From contig NZ_JAMFLG010000006.1 of assembly GCF_023502205.1 (NCBI RefSeq), forward strand, positions 62,001-126,000: a DNA stretch of 64,000 nucleotides. The letters are read 5' to 3'. The stretch is from Aquiflexum sp. TKW24L (GTDB lineage Bacteria; Bacteroidota; Bacteroidia; Cytophagales; Cyclobacteriaceae). Under the pieces are notes generated by a model that saw only the letters and a program-made list of their open reading frames with translations, had not been told where the DNA came from and made no database searches. Of the stretch, positions 43,394 to 52,296 are shown one piece after another. Each line of letters starts with the position of its first letter. Position 1 is the stretch's first letter. Position numbers and translations under genes: made by a program.

Positions 43394-44215
43394 TCAGAGC
43401 CCCGGCGTACTCTTATTGAAGAAAGCCTCGACTCCCGTGCGGACGGATCCAAATTTTAACAATAAATCTTTGGCTTCATTCTCATCCACTCCTGTAGCTT
43501 CCATGATCATCCGCGTTCCACGTTGGACAAGTTTCTTGTTTGAGAGTTGCATGTCCACCATTTTGTTGCCTTTGACACGGCCCAATTTGATCATGGTCGT
43601 TGTTGAGATCATATTCAAAACCAATTTTTGGGCTGTACCGGATTTCATCCTTGTACTTCCGGTCACAAATTCCGGCCCCACCACGACTTCTATCGGAAAC
43701 TCCACTTCTTTTGCAAGGGGGGAACCGCTGTTGCAGGTGATGCAACCGGTAAGCAATCCTGCAGTTTTGGCTGCCTTTACGCCACCGATGACATACGGAG
43801 TGGTGCCCGACGCCGCGATTCCGATGACCGTATCCTCTTTATTTATTCCGAATTTTTGAATATCCAACCAAGCTTGGTTAGGATCATCCTCCGCATTTTC
43901 AACAGCTTTTCGGATAGCTGTATCACCGCCTGCAATAATTCCCACCACCCAATCATGGGGAACACCGTATGTTGGTGGGCATTCGGATGCATCCAAGATA
44001 CCAAGCCTCCCGCTTGTACCGGCTCCGATATAAAAAAGCCTTCCTCCTTTTTTCATCCGAGGAACGATCTCTTCGACTAGGGCTTCAATTGCTTTTATTT
44101 GTTGTTCTACAGCGGATGCCACCTTTTTATCCTCATCATTGATTTTTACCAACAATGAAATGATATCCATCTTCTCCAGGTTGTCGTAAAGGGAGCTGCT
44201 TTCGGTAGTGTTCAT
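43394..44215 (-). CDS. murQ: N-acetylmuramic acid 6-phosphate etherase
   Basis: SIS-domain lyase (273 aa) that splits MurNAc-6-phosphate into GlcNAc-6-phosphate and D-lactate in cell-wall recycling. The signature GAGTSGRLGILDASECPPTYG, the sugar-phosphate site and KSGTAQKLVLNMISTTTMIKLGRV are complete, as is EATGVDENEAK near the end. The protein is a little shorter than E. coli MurQ (298 aa). Its start overlaps the kinase gene stop by four bases, so it is coupled to the kinase that may supply its substrate. Confidence 0.96.
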   Translation of the reverse strand: MNTTESSSLYDNLEKMDIISLLVKINDEDKKVASAVEQQIKAIEALVEEIVPRMKKGGRLFYIGAGTSGRLGILDASECPPTYGVPHDWVVGIIAGGDTAIRKAVENAEDDPNQAWLDIQKFGINKEDTVIGIAASGTTPYVIGGVKAAKTAGLLTGCITCNSGSPLAKEVEFPIEVVVGPEFVTGSTRMKSGTAQKLVLNMISTTTMIKLGRVKGNKMVDMQLSNKKLVQRGTRMIMEATGVDENEAKDLLLKFGSVRTGVEAFFNKSTPGL

Positions 44216-45054
44216 AGTAGTTCTTTGTGATATAGAGTTAACCCTGCAATAGGTCCTTCCAAAATGAGGCTGACATGGATGCCTGCATCATACGCCGCAT
44301 TTCTGAGGATGTCACTGTTGTAAAAGGCTATCGATCCAACGAAACTCACCGGCTTATTTTTGTAATCATCATATTTCATGATGGTTTTTTTGAAAAAATC
44401 CTGAAAGGAATTGTAGTATAGCATATAACAATACGGATCTGAGCTATGCTCCGAAATAAACCTGCAAAAACTCGCCATATACCTTCCAGGGAAAGGTCTT
44501 TGGTACACATTCTCAATAATCGTCTGAGGGTCCAATTGGAATATATCGATAACTTTTTCTCTCAACTTGTTAGGCATTTCTTCATGGATAAAGTCCTGAA
44601 GGAATTTTCTCCCTATATAAGCGCCTCCACCTTCATCACCCAAGATATATCCGGGAGCAGGTCTTTTGTTGATAATAAATTCTCCATCATAGTCACAGCT
44701 ATTGGATCCTGTACCCAAAATACAGGCTATTCCGGGCTTGTTTCCGCAAGTAGCCCTTGCGGCTGCCATGAGGTCATGGTCAACATTGATGTCGGCCTTT
44801 TTGAAAATACTACGGAGGGCATTTGAAACCTGAAGCCTGTTTTTGGGTGAAGAGCAACCCGAACCATAGAAATAAATGGTATCGATCTCGTCTCTCATGT
44901 CTATTAAATAATCCTCCTGAAGTTCCTTCGCCATCTCTTCGGTTGTTTGGTAATTGGGATTAAATCCAATACCTCTGTGTTGGCTGATTTCTCCATTATT
45001 GTTTATTACTCTCCAGTCTGTCTTGCTGGCACCACTATCCGCAATCAGGATCAT
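44212..45054 (-). CDS. BadF/BadG-type N-acetylhexosamine kinase
   Basis: A 280-aa ASKHA kinase with phosphate-1 motif ADSGASKTDWRV, the GTGSNSCDYDG phosphate-2 region and GDEGGGAYIGRKFL. Its family contains eukaryotic-type GlcNAc kinase and the MurNAc/GlcNAc kinase MurK. Placed directly upstream of murQ, it may phosphorylate MurNAc or GlcNAc recovered from peptidoglycan (inference from neighbourhood). It begins one base before the cytochrome-b5 gene stop. Confidence 0.9.
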   Translation of the reverse strand: MILIADSGASKTDWRVINNNGEISQHRGIGFNPNYQTTEEMAKELQEDYLIDMRDEIDTIYFYGSGCSSPKNRLQVSNALRSIFKKADINVDHDLMAAARATCGNKPGIACILGTGSNSCDYDGEFIINKRPAPGYILGDEGGGAYIGRKFLQDFIHEEMPNKLREKVIDIFQLDPQTIIENVYQRPFPGRYMASFCRFISEHSSDPYCYMLYYNSFQDFFKKTIMKYDDYKNKPVSFVGSIAFYNSDILRNAAYDAGIHVSLILEGPIAGLTLYHKELL

Positions 45055-45055
45055 A

Positions 45056-45286
45056 TCATTCGGTCAAATGTCCAATTGTTTTAAATTTTCGAAACACCTC
45101 TGAGGTGTGTGGAGCATCAGGTAATTCGTCAGTGAGGTCCTGTCCTGCCCAATGCTCATAATGTTTGCCATTTTTCCAAAGTCTGGATTCTGACACATCG
45201 TAGATTTCACCCCTATAAGCAACCCAAATTTCAGGTTTGTCCTGTCCATTGCGAAGAGCCAATTGCTGCTTGGTATAAGTTTTCAT
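45056..45286 (-). CDS. Cytochrome b5-like heme-binding domain protein
   Basis: A 76-aa stand-alone cytochrome b5 fold: LALRNGQDKPEIWVAYRGEIYDVSES, then the first axial His region GKHYEHWAGQDLTDELPDAPH, and TSEVFRKFKTIGHL. Both axial His candidates (HYEHWAG and DAPHT) are present. Ten extra upstream residues (from 45316) would overlap the preceding gene more, so the ATG at 45286 is chosen; it overlaps the previous stop in TGATG. Such small proteins are common in Bacteroidota and their partner is unknown. Confidence 0.86.
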   Translation of the reverse strand: MKTYTKQQLALRNGQDKPEIWVAYRGEIYDVSESRLWKNGKHYEHWAGQDLTDELPDAPHTSEVFRKFKTIGHLTE

Positions 45287-46437
45287 CAAAGAAGCTTTAA
45301 CTGCGCATTGATCCATCTTTCGGGAACTTCACCCGCCTGTGCCATTTGATAATCTTGGTAGCTACAGGGTATGATCGTATTCCGTTCAAATCTATCCTGA
45401 TCTTGATGAGGGATTTCCATCCACCATTTTTCACTTCTTTTGCTTTTATAGAAAACCAAAGTGGATGGCTTTAGGTCTAAAGATACTGTATATTTCAAAT
45501 AGTCATTTCCCTTAAATGACAATGTGTCCTTTCGGTCATAAAAGCCCTCAATGAAATACCAAATCATAGTGGCAATGACAGAAGCGGTTTTATTTCTACT
45601 GTCATCATAATAAGGCTGGTAACCAAAAATCCCAATAGAGGAAAGCTTTTCATTCATTCCGGCAAACCTACATATCTGACAGGCTTCCTCTCCTGATAGT
45701 CCAAAGGGTTGTGCTTCTGCGGCACCTGGTGCGTCGGAGGATTGAATCGCACTCACATCAAAGCTCAATAAGTCCGCATTCCTGATGATTGGTTCTATTT
45801 CCTTGAAATTACTCCTCAGATGCCCTAAGCGTATATGGTCAAAGTATAGTTTTTCCATTACCCCAATCAGGTCCTTATCCACCAAAAAACTCTGGTAACC
45901 AATGTGGCTATAATTGAATAGGAAATTGGGCTGATGTAATATGATCTCCTGTGAATGATTTTCAAAAGCTTTACCTTCCTCTTCCATATCCACCTTTGCA
46001 TCTACAGTTACCATCGATACCAACTTCTCAAGGTTTTGATAGGAGAGATATTGTCCAAGATCCAAGTCGTGAGTTCCACCGATAAATATTGGTAATATTT
46101 GTTTTTTGATCAGGTATTCTCCAACGATAGCAATATTTAGGACGGTTTCTTTGACAGAACTCCCATTCTTCAAATCACCCATATCAGCTATTTTATATAA
46201 TCCGTGACCTTTTTTGAGATGGTATAATTTTTCGCGGATTTCAGAAGCACTTCTTTCTATACTCTCACCTTTGGGCATTCCACGATTTTCAAGAAGTCCA
46301 ATAATGGCTATTTGTAGGCCTTTCAAATCAGGGAATGTCTCTCCATGTAAATGTATAAAATTGAAAAATGAATTGGAGCTGTATTTTTGGGAGGTGATGA
46401 ATTCAGGAATCGGGTCAAAGTATTGGCGAATATTCAT
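45286..46437 (-). CDS. Arginase/formimidoylglutamase-fold protein with altered metal site
   Basis: A 383-aa ureohydrolase-fold protein. The metal-ligand motifs are recognisable but changed: GGDHS reads GGTHD, DAHxD reads DAKVD and SxDxD reads SFDVS, so the second-motif His and the last Asp are replaced by Lys and Ser while the remaining His and three Asp are kept. The C-terminal ~60 residues (WWMEIPHQDQ, IIPCSYQDYQMA) are typical of the Bacteroidota formimidoylglutamase-labelled group. It may have one or no metal ion and a non-hydrolase or new role. First gene of the cluster with cytochrome b5, kinase and murQ. Confidence 0.85.
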   Translation of the reverse strand: MNIRQYFDPIPEFITSQKYSSNSFFNFIHLHGETFPDLKGLQIAIIGLLENRGMPKGESIERSASEIREKLYHLKKGHGLYKIADMGDLKNGSSVKETVLNIAIVGEYLIKKQILPIFIGGTHDLDLGQYLSYQNLEKLVSMVTVDAKVDMEEEGKAFENHSQEIILHQPNFLFNYSHIGYQSFLVDKDLIGVMEKLYFDHIRLGHLRSNFKEIEPIIRNADLLSFDVSAIQSSDAPGAAEAQPFGLSGEEACQICRFAGMNEKLSSIGIFGYQPYYDDSRNKTASVIATMIWYFIEGFYDRKDTLSFKGNDYLKYTVSLDLKPSTLVFYKSKRSEKWWMEIPHQDQDRFERNTIIPCSYQDYQMAQAGEVPERWINAQLKLL

Positions 46438-46487
46438 GGACTTGATTTAAAGGCTGTCCAAAAATAATTAAAAAATCCAGAGGGAAA

Positions 46488-46514
46488 TAAAAAAGTCCCG
46501 CTATTGCGGGACTC
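46488..46514 (-). terminator. Terminator of nqrF
   Basis: AGTCCCGC/GCGGGACT stem with TATT loop; on the minus strand it is followed by TTTTTTATTT. Confidence 0.92.
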
Positions 46515-46525
46515 TATCTTTTGGA

Positions 46526-47830
46526 TTAACCTCCGAAGTCATCAAACCTAATATTCTCTTTTGGTATGCCCATGTCATCAAGTAGTTTTAATACTGCTGC
46601 ATTCATCAATGGAGGACCACATAAGTAGTATTCAATTTCATCCGGTTCAGGATGATTCTTCAGGTAGTTGTCATAAAGTACTTGGTGGATAAATCCTACA
46701 TATCCGTCTCCTTCAACATCATCGATGCCTTTTTTAATTTTCCAATTATCCTCAGGCAAAGGCTCTGATAATCCGATGTTGAAGGTGAAATTTGGAAAAT
46801 CTTTTTCAATGTCCCGGAATTGAGGTGTGTAGAACAATTCTTTTTTGGACCTTCCTCCATACCAATAAGAAACTTTTCTATCTGATTTTTCCGTATGAAA
46901 CAGGTGGAAAATGTGGGATCTCAAAGGAGCCATTCCAGCACCACCACCAATGTAAATCATTTCTCTTTGCGTAGGGTTGATATGGAACTCTCCGTAAGGC
47001 CCTGAAATGGTCACTTTATCTCCAGGTTTTCTTGCGAAGACATAAGAAGAACAGACACCCGGATTTACATCCATCCATTTGTTATTCGCTCTATCCCAAG
47101 GTGGAGTTGCTATACGGATAGTAAGCATGACTATATTACCTTCAGCAGGGTGGTTTGCCATAGAATAAGCTCTAAAGAGCTCCTCATCATTTTTCATCAC
47201 CAAATCCCAAAGGCCAAACTTATCCCAATCACTTTTGTACACGTCAGCAGGGTGACCCAATTCAGGATGTGGAGTGATATCCATTTCTTTGAAGTTAACA
47301 GTGGTCACTGGTACATCAATCTGGATATATCCACCGGATTCGAAATGAAGCGTTTCACCTTCCGGAAGTTTTACTTTAAATTCTTTGATGAATGTAGAGA
47401 CGTTGTAGTTAGAGATAACTTCACATTCCCATTTCTTGATTCCAAAAATTTCTTCAGGAATCCTGATTTTCATGTCCTGTTTTACCTTTACCTGGCAAGA
47501 AAGTCTCACGTTGCCTTGTTTTTCAGCCCGGCTTAGGTGACCTTCTTCGGTTGGGAGAACTTCACCACCACCCTCTTCAATGACACATTTACACATGGCA
47601 CAAGTACCACCCCCACCACAAGCTGACGGCAAGAAGATTTTTTTTCCTCCAAGAGTGCTCAATAATGTCGAGCCTGCTGAGGCTACTATCGGGTTACTTT
47701 CATCCCCGTTTACAATGATTTTGACATCACCTGAAGCCACAAGCTTGGATTGGGCAAACAACAAGATAAAAACGAGTAGCAAAATGATAAGCGTAAATGC
47801 TACTATTGAGGTAATAATTACTGAACCCAT
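46526..47830 (-). CDS. nqrF: Na+-translocating NADH:quinone oxidoreductase subunit F
   Basis: The NADH-oxidising subunit (434 aa). One N-terminal membrane helix, a [2Fe-2S] ferredoxin domain ([16 protein letters not shown], distal Cys in LSCQVKV), the FAD-binding [11 protein letters not shown] and the NADH-binding site [13 protein letters not shown], ending with the conserved C-terminal aromatic segment NIRFDDFGG. In many genomes nqrF closes an nqrABCDEF operon; here its upstream neighbour is accD, so nqrA-E must lie elsewhere or be separated. A terminator follows 12 bases after the stop. Confidence 0.97.
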   Translation of the reverse strand: MGSVIITSIVAFTLIILLLVFILLFAQSKLVASGDVKIIVNGDESNPIVASAGSTLLSTLGGKKIFLPSACGGGGTCAMCKCVIEEGGGEVLPTEEGHLSRAEKQGNVRLSCQVKVKQDMKIRIPEEIFGIKKWECEVISNYNVSTFIKEFKVKLPEGETLHFESGGYIQIDVPVTTVNFKEMDITPHPELGHPADVYKSDWDKFGLWDLVMKNDEELFRAYSMANHPAEGNIVMLTIRIATPPWDRANNKWMDVNPGVCSSYVFARKPGDKVTISGPYGEFHINPTQREMIYIGGGAGMAPLRSHIFHLFHTEKSDRKVSYWYGGRSKKELFYTPQFRDIEKDFPNFTFNIGLSEPLPEDNWKIKKGIDDVEGDGYVGFIHQVLYDNYLKNHPEPDEIEYYLCGPPLMNAAVLKLLDDMGIPKENIRFDDFGG

Positions 47831-47968
47831 TTAATGATTGTTTTACTTTTTAATTTCAGTATGAAGCCCCGATTTGGGAACACAAATATATTTATTAATC
47901 GAGATAATCGACCAAAAAGAACCTGATTTTTGAGCTAGGTTCTTTTTTCAATTTAAATGGATAACTTC

Positions 47969-48811
47969 CTAATTCCTCAGAAGGTTTAGAAGAGTTGTCA
48001 ATCTGTTTTTCAACTGCCTCCTATCGATGATAAAATCCAAAAATCCGTGATCTAACACAAACTGGGAACTTTGGAATCCTTTTGGAAGATCTTTACCGAT
48101 GGTCTCACGGATAACCCGAGGCCCGGCAAATCCAATAAGCGCCTCAGGCTCTGCGATATTAAAATCCCCTAACATGGCGTAAGATGCTGTAACGCCTCCT
48201 GTAGTCGGATCAGTCAAAAGAGAAATATAAGGTACAGCTGCCTTTTCTAATAAAGCTAATTTGGCTGAGGTCTTGGCCATTTGCATCAAACTGAACCCTG
48301 CTTCCATCATCCTTGCGCCGCCGGATTTGGAAATCATCAAAAATGGAACTTTGTTTTTTAATGAATAATCAATAGCCCTTGCGATTTTTTCTCCGACTAC
48401 CGAACCCATTGAACCACCGATAAAATTGAAATCCATGCAGGCGATGACAAGGTCGAGGTCATTCATTTTCCCAACTGCTGTCCTGACTGCATCATTCAAT
48501 TCTGTTTTTTGGATCGTCGCAGTTATCCGGCTTTTATACGGTTTGGTATCTACAAAATTCAAAGGATCGCCTGACTTCATTTCAGCATCAAGTTCTGTGA
48601 ACTTGTTCCCATCAAAAAGAATTTCAAAGTATTCTTTAGATCCGATTTTGACATGAAAATCATCATCCGGACATACGTATGAATTGTTTTTGAGCTCTCT
48701 CGTATGGATGATATTTCCTTGGGGTGTTTTAAACCACAATCCGTCTGGGGTATCTTTTTTTTCCTCAGTGGAGGTTTTTATTCCTTTATCTGTCCTTTTA
48801 AACCAAGCCAT
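47969..48811 (-). CDS. accD: Acetyl-CoA carboxylase carboxyltransferase subunit beta, without zinc-ribbon cysteines
   Basis: Transfers the carboxyl group from biotin to acetyl-CoA in fatty-acid synthesis, with AccA (not in window). The crotonase-like core is clear ([80 protein letters not shown]). The N-terminal four-Cys zinc ribbon of E. coli AccD is degenerate: the region reads [20 protein letters not shown] and [12 protein letters not shown], with only one Cys left. This loss is common in Bacteroidota and suggests zinc-independent RNA/acyl handling. Confidence 0.95.
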   Translation of the reverse strand: MAWFKRTDKGIKTSTEEKKDTPDGLWFKTPQGNIIHTRELKNNSYVCPDDDFHVKIGSKEYFEILFDGNKFTELDAEMKSGDPLNFVDTKPYKSRITATIQKTELNDAVRTAVGKMNDLDLVIACMDFNFIGGSMGSVVGEKIARAIDYSLKNKVPFLMISKSGGARMMEAGFSLMQMAKTSAKLALLEKAAVPYISLLTDPTTGGVTASYAMLGDFNIAEPEALIGFAGPRVIRETIGKDLPKGFQSSQFVLDHGFLDFIIDRRQLKNRLTTLLNLLRN

Positions 48812-49039
48812 ATTGTCTTTTATTTACGCCCAAACCTGCGTTTCGCGGACCACAAATTTATAGGTATTATCCATTAAATAAAATTTGTCTGGGAACTTCA
48901 TTTTTTTCAATCACATATTGTGGAAGAGTTTCCAATAAAAAATGAGCAACATTTTAGTGCTTCGATCTTAAATCCTGAGATATAAATTTGTTATTTGACT
49001 GAATTGCAGGAAATTCAAGGTTTATTAACCCAAAATAGG

Positions 49040-50674
49040 ATGACACTTCCAATTCTTCTGGTACTTTCAGGTATAATTCTTATCGTAGCTTACTTTTCTT
49101 ATGGAAAATTTGTCTACAAAAAATTCGGTCTTGACGATAAAAGAAAAGCCCCATCGCATCTTTATGAAGACGGGATCGATTATGTGCCAAGCAAGCCTGT
49201 TGTTGTTTTAGGGCACCATTTTGCTTCGATAGCTGGGGCAGGACCCATTGTTGGCCCCATCATAGCAGTGACTTTTGGTTGGATTCCTGCAGTTATTTGG
49301 ATTTTGGTTGGAGGGATTTTCTTTGGTGCCGTACATGATTTGGGAAGTATGGCGGCTTCCTTGAGAAATCAAGGCAAATCCATCGGTGTAATTATCCAAA
49401 ATAATATTGGCAAAAAGGGTAAGCAGTTATTTATCGTCTTCAGTTTTTCAACCTTGATTCTTGTCATCGGCGTGTTCTCTGATATCATTGCAAAGACGTT
49501 TGTCAGCAATCCGGGAGTTGCCTCTGCTTCAATTTTATTTATGCTTCTTGCGATTGTTTTTGGGTATGTAAGTAAATTTTTTGGCAGTAACAAAACGGCA
49601 TTTATCATCAATACCATCATCGGGGTGGCGTTGATGTATTATTTTGTGTATCTCGGGATGCAGCTTCCATTTGCTTTGGATTACCAGTTGTGGATCTATT
49701 TATTGTTGGGATATGCATTTTTGGCTTCCGTGACGCCCGTTACGCTTTTGCTTCAGCCAAGGGATTATTTGAACAGCTTTTTGCTGTATGGCTTGATGAT
49801 ATCGGCAGTAATTGGAGTTTTTATTTCCAATCCAGAGATCAAAATGGATAATGATATACACATCAGCGCCGATAATTTAGGCTATTTGTTTCCTGTTTTG
49901 TTTGTAACCATCGCTTGTGGCGCAATCTCAGGATTTCACTCGTTAGTTGCCTCAGGAACAACTTCCAAACAATTGGATAAAGAAAGCGATGCCAAAATTG
50001 TAGGTTATGGAGGGATGTTGATTGAATCTTTCTTGGCAATTATTTCTGTAGGTGCCGTGGTCGTTTTGAGTAGGGGAGAATATTTGAGCCGGTTGGGAGA
50101 AGAAGGTCCGGTCAGTTTGTTTGCAACAGGTTTGGGTAATATGATTTCATCTCTTGGGATTTCTGAACAGTTTGCAATTGGATTTGTGGCACTCACTGTG
50201 TCTGCATTTGCCTTGACCACTTTGGATACCTGTACTAGATTGGCAAGATTTACTTTGCAGGAATATTTTGAGGATGTAAAAAACCCCGTAGGTAATATGC
50301 TATCACAAAATAGGTATATATCTACCTCGGTGGTGGTGGTCCTTTCAATTTTGCTCTTGGCTTCGGGAAGTTTTACCACTTTATGGCCGATTTTCGGTTC
50401 TGCCAATCAATTGTTGGCAGCATTAGCCTTATTGACAATCGCCGTTTGGCTGATCAGACAAAAGGTCAATGCCACTTTTGTGACTATACCCATGTTTTTC
50501 ATGTTTACAGTTACCTTGACTTCATTAGGGTTATTTGCTTGGAAAAATTTTCAAAATGAAGTTTATGTTTTGGCCATTATTGCTGCTTTGCTTTTTATAC
50601 TTTCGATTGCTTTAATTGTATTGGCCTCAAAAAGCCTAAGGAAAGAAATAGAGCAGCCAGTCAAAGTAGGATAA
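49040..50674 (+). CDS. Carbon starvation protein CstA-family transporter
   Basis: A 544-aa membrane protein with about 14 predicted helices. CstA-type motifs are PSKPVVVLGHHFASIAGAGPIVGP, GGIFFGAVHDLGSM, and TLDTCTRLARFTLQE. Family members take up peptides or pyruvate during starvation. A TTG 15 codons upstream (48995) is possible but the ATG at 49040 puts the first helix at the N-terminus as in relatives. Divergent from accD, ended by a two-way terminator. Confidence 0.88.
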   Translation: MTLPILLVLSGIILIVAYFSYGKFVYKKFGLDDKRKAPSHLYEDGIDYVPSKPVVVLGHHFASIAGAGPIVGPIIAVTFGWIPAVIWILVGGIFFGAVHDLGSMAASLRNQGKSIGVIIQNNIGKKGKQLFIVFSFSTLILVIGVFSDIIAKTFVSNPGVASASILFMLLAIVFGYVSKFFGSNKTAFIINTIIGVALMYYFVYLGMQLPFALDYQLWIYLLLGYAFLASVTPVTLLLQPRDYLNSFLLYGLMISAVIGVFISNPEIKMDNDIHISADNLGYLFPVLFVTIACGAISGFHSLVASGTTSKQLDKESDAKIVGYGGMLIESFLAIISVGAVVVLSRGEYLSRLGEEGPVSLFATGLGNMISSLGISEQFAIGFVALTVSAFALTTLDTCTRLARFTLQEYFEDVKNPVGNMLSQNRYISTSVVVVLSILLLASGSFTTLWPIFGSANQLLAALALLTIAVWLIRQKVNATFVTIPMFFMFTVTLTSLGLFAWKNFQNEVYVLAIIAALLFILSIALIVLASKSLRKEIEQPVKVG

Positions 50675-50677
50675 AAA

Positions 50678-50720
50678 AACAGCCCCGACCTACTTCCTTC
50701 GAATGGTCGGGGTTGTATAT
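50678..50720. terminator. Bidirectional terminator, cstA / haloperoxidase
   Basis: CAGCCCCGACC pairs with GGTCGGGGTTG across a long loop; A-run before and T-rich flank after. Confidence 0.75.
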
Positions 50721-50743
50721 CAATCAAACCCTATGTTTTTTAT

Positions 50744-52285
50744 TTATTGTGCACCATCAGATTTTGCCCTTTTGACAGCATAAGTGCCTACGTTTTTACC
50801 TTGGGCAACACCAACCTCTGCGTCAAACCTATAATGGATTCCTCCATACAATCTGGAAACTGCTGCTTCTTCCGCCCGGGCTCTGAATTGTGCTGCATCA
50901 GCAGGGAAGAAGTGTGCAAGCACTTCTGCGCCGGCAGCTGAAAATGTGCTATGTCCGGAGGTGTATGCAGGGAAGTTGGGAGTACCAAGAATGGTTTTAA
51001 ATCCTGTAATCGTTTGGATTGGTCGTGGATAATGATAATAATATTTTGTGTCCCAACATGCCACTCCCGCATCCATGATGGCAGTGTTCATATAAGCAAA
51101 GACCCGTGCGGATCTTAATGGATTAAGCTTTGCCTTCACTATTGCTTCTTTCGCAAACTTGTTCCAATGTCCCGGCGGGGTATATGAACCCAAGCCATCT
51201 TCCCACCAATTGGCGATCCTGCGCTGACTGATGGTCATGTGGGAAGCAAATTTTCTGAGCTCGGCAGCATCAGCTTCAAATTCTGCTGAACCGGGAGCTG
51301 GAGGAGGTCCGGGCCTGACTTCTTCGACAGTCGGAACATTCCACATTCTTACCTTGCCAAATAGAGGAGTTAATCCTACAGGCCTTTGTGGTGTTTCCAT
51401 ATTTTTCCATTTCCATCCAAATCTCTCAAAAGCAGCATTGGCAATTGAATCCGATATGGGCTTAGGAGTTTGGGCTTTTGCCATGCCATCTGTGGATGCA
51501 CGTTGTTTTGCTAGTTTTACTACTTCAGATCCAATGGCTGTTCCTGCTACAATGTCACTTTGGACGTTGATGCCTGCATGGATTAGGCTTCTGATATGCT
51601 CTTGGTATTTGCTTTCTAGGTAAGCCCCTTCGAGTGGAAACATTACTGCTAGAATTTCTTTGGAAACAATGGCAATAGCAGCACCATTTGAGGGATAAGA
51701 AGGGAGTTCATTTTTGGCGTAGGCAGGTTCTATGTTAGTATCGACACGGTAGGGACCGGGTCGGTTGTACTCATATTTGTAATGCCAGGCCACTACCAAT
51801 GCGTCAAATTGGGACACACTCAAATAGGCAAGCATTCTACTTGTATAGGGTGGATGGGCAAAAGGAAAAGCGGGAGGTCCTGCAGGGTTGGCTGCATTGG
51901 GAAGTGTGTAGGTTCCATCTGCATTAGGGCCGGGGATCAAGTTGTATTTTGCTGCAAGTTCCAAGGCGATTTCATTCCACCTAATAATAGGATTACTAGT
52001 CCAATACTTCACTGCCTCTTTTTCTTTAGGGGTGAGGCTGGACATTTGCTGCTTTAGGTTTGTTAACTCTGCCTGATAGGCAGCTGAACTTGTGGCTTCC
52101 GGTTGAGAAATGCTGATCTGAGCCGGAGAGGTGACTAGTATGGTTTTCCACGTTCCCCCATTTTCGTCGAGTTTTTCGAAACCATAACCGTCAAATTGGT
52201 AATAATTTGGGGTCTCCTCAATGCAAGAGCTTGTAATCAGGATTATTGAAAACAAGGTTATATATATTGTTTTGAGATTTTTCAT
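50744..52285 (-). CDS. Vanadium-dependent haloperoxidase / PAP2-superfamily lipoprotein
   Basis: A 513-aa lipoprotein (signal and lipobox ITSSC). The PAP2/haloperoxidase site is in the C-terminal third: the first phosphate/vanadate motif is reduced to KYYYHYPRPI, the second is FPAYTSGHSTFSAAGAEVL with the PSGH-like Ser-Gly-His, and the third is SRLYGGIHYRFD with Arg and the metal His. These six residues hold vanadate or phosphate in both haloperoxidases and acid phosphatases, so the sequence does not say which. It is 11 bases downstream of an outer-membrane barrel gene and so probably cotranscribed. Confidence 0.9.
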   Translation of the reverse strand: MKNLKTIYITLFSIILITSSCIEETPNYYQFDGYGFEKLDENGGTWKTILVTSPAQISISQPEATSSAAYQAELTNLKQQMSSLTPKEKEAVKYWTSNPIIRWNEIALELAAKYNLIPGPNADGTYTLPNAANPAGPPAFPFAHPPYTSRMLAYLSVSQFDALVVAWHYKYEYNRPGPYRVDTNIEPAYAKNELPSYPSNGAAIAIVSKEILAVMFPLEGAYLESKYQEHIRSLIHAGINVQSDIVAGTAIGSEVVKLAKQRASTDGMAKAQTPKPISDSIANAAFERFGWKWKNMETPQRPVGLTPLFGKVRMWNVPTVEEVRPGPPPAPGSAEFEADAAELRKFASHMTISQRRIANWWEDGLGSYTPPGHWNKFAKEAIVKAKLNPLRSARVFAYMNTAIMDAGVACWDTKYYYHYPRPIQTITGFKTILGTPNFPAYTSGHSTFSAAGAEVLAHFFPADAAQFRARAEEAAVSRLYGGIHYRFDAEVGVAQGKNVGTYAVKRAKSDGAQ

Positions 52286-52296
52286 TTTGATGAATG

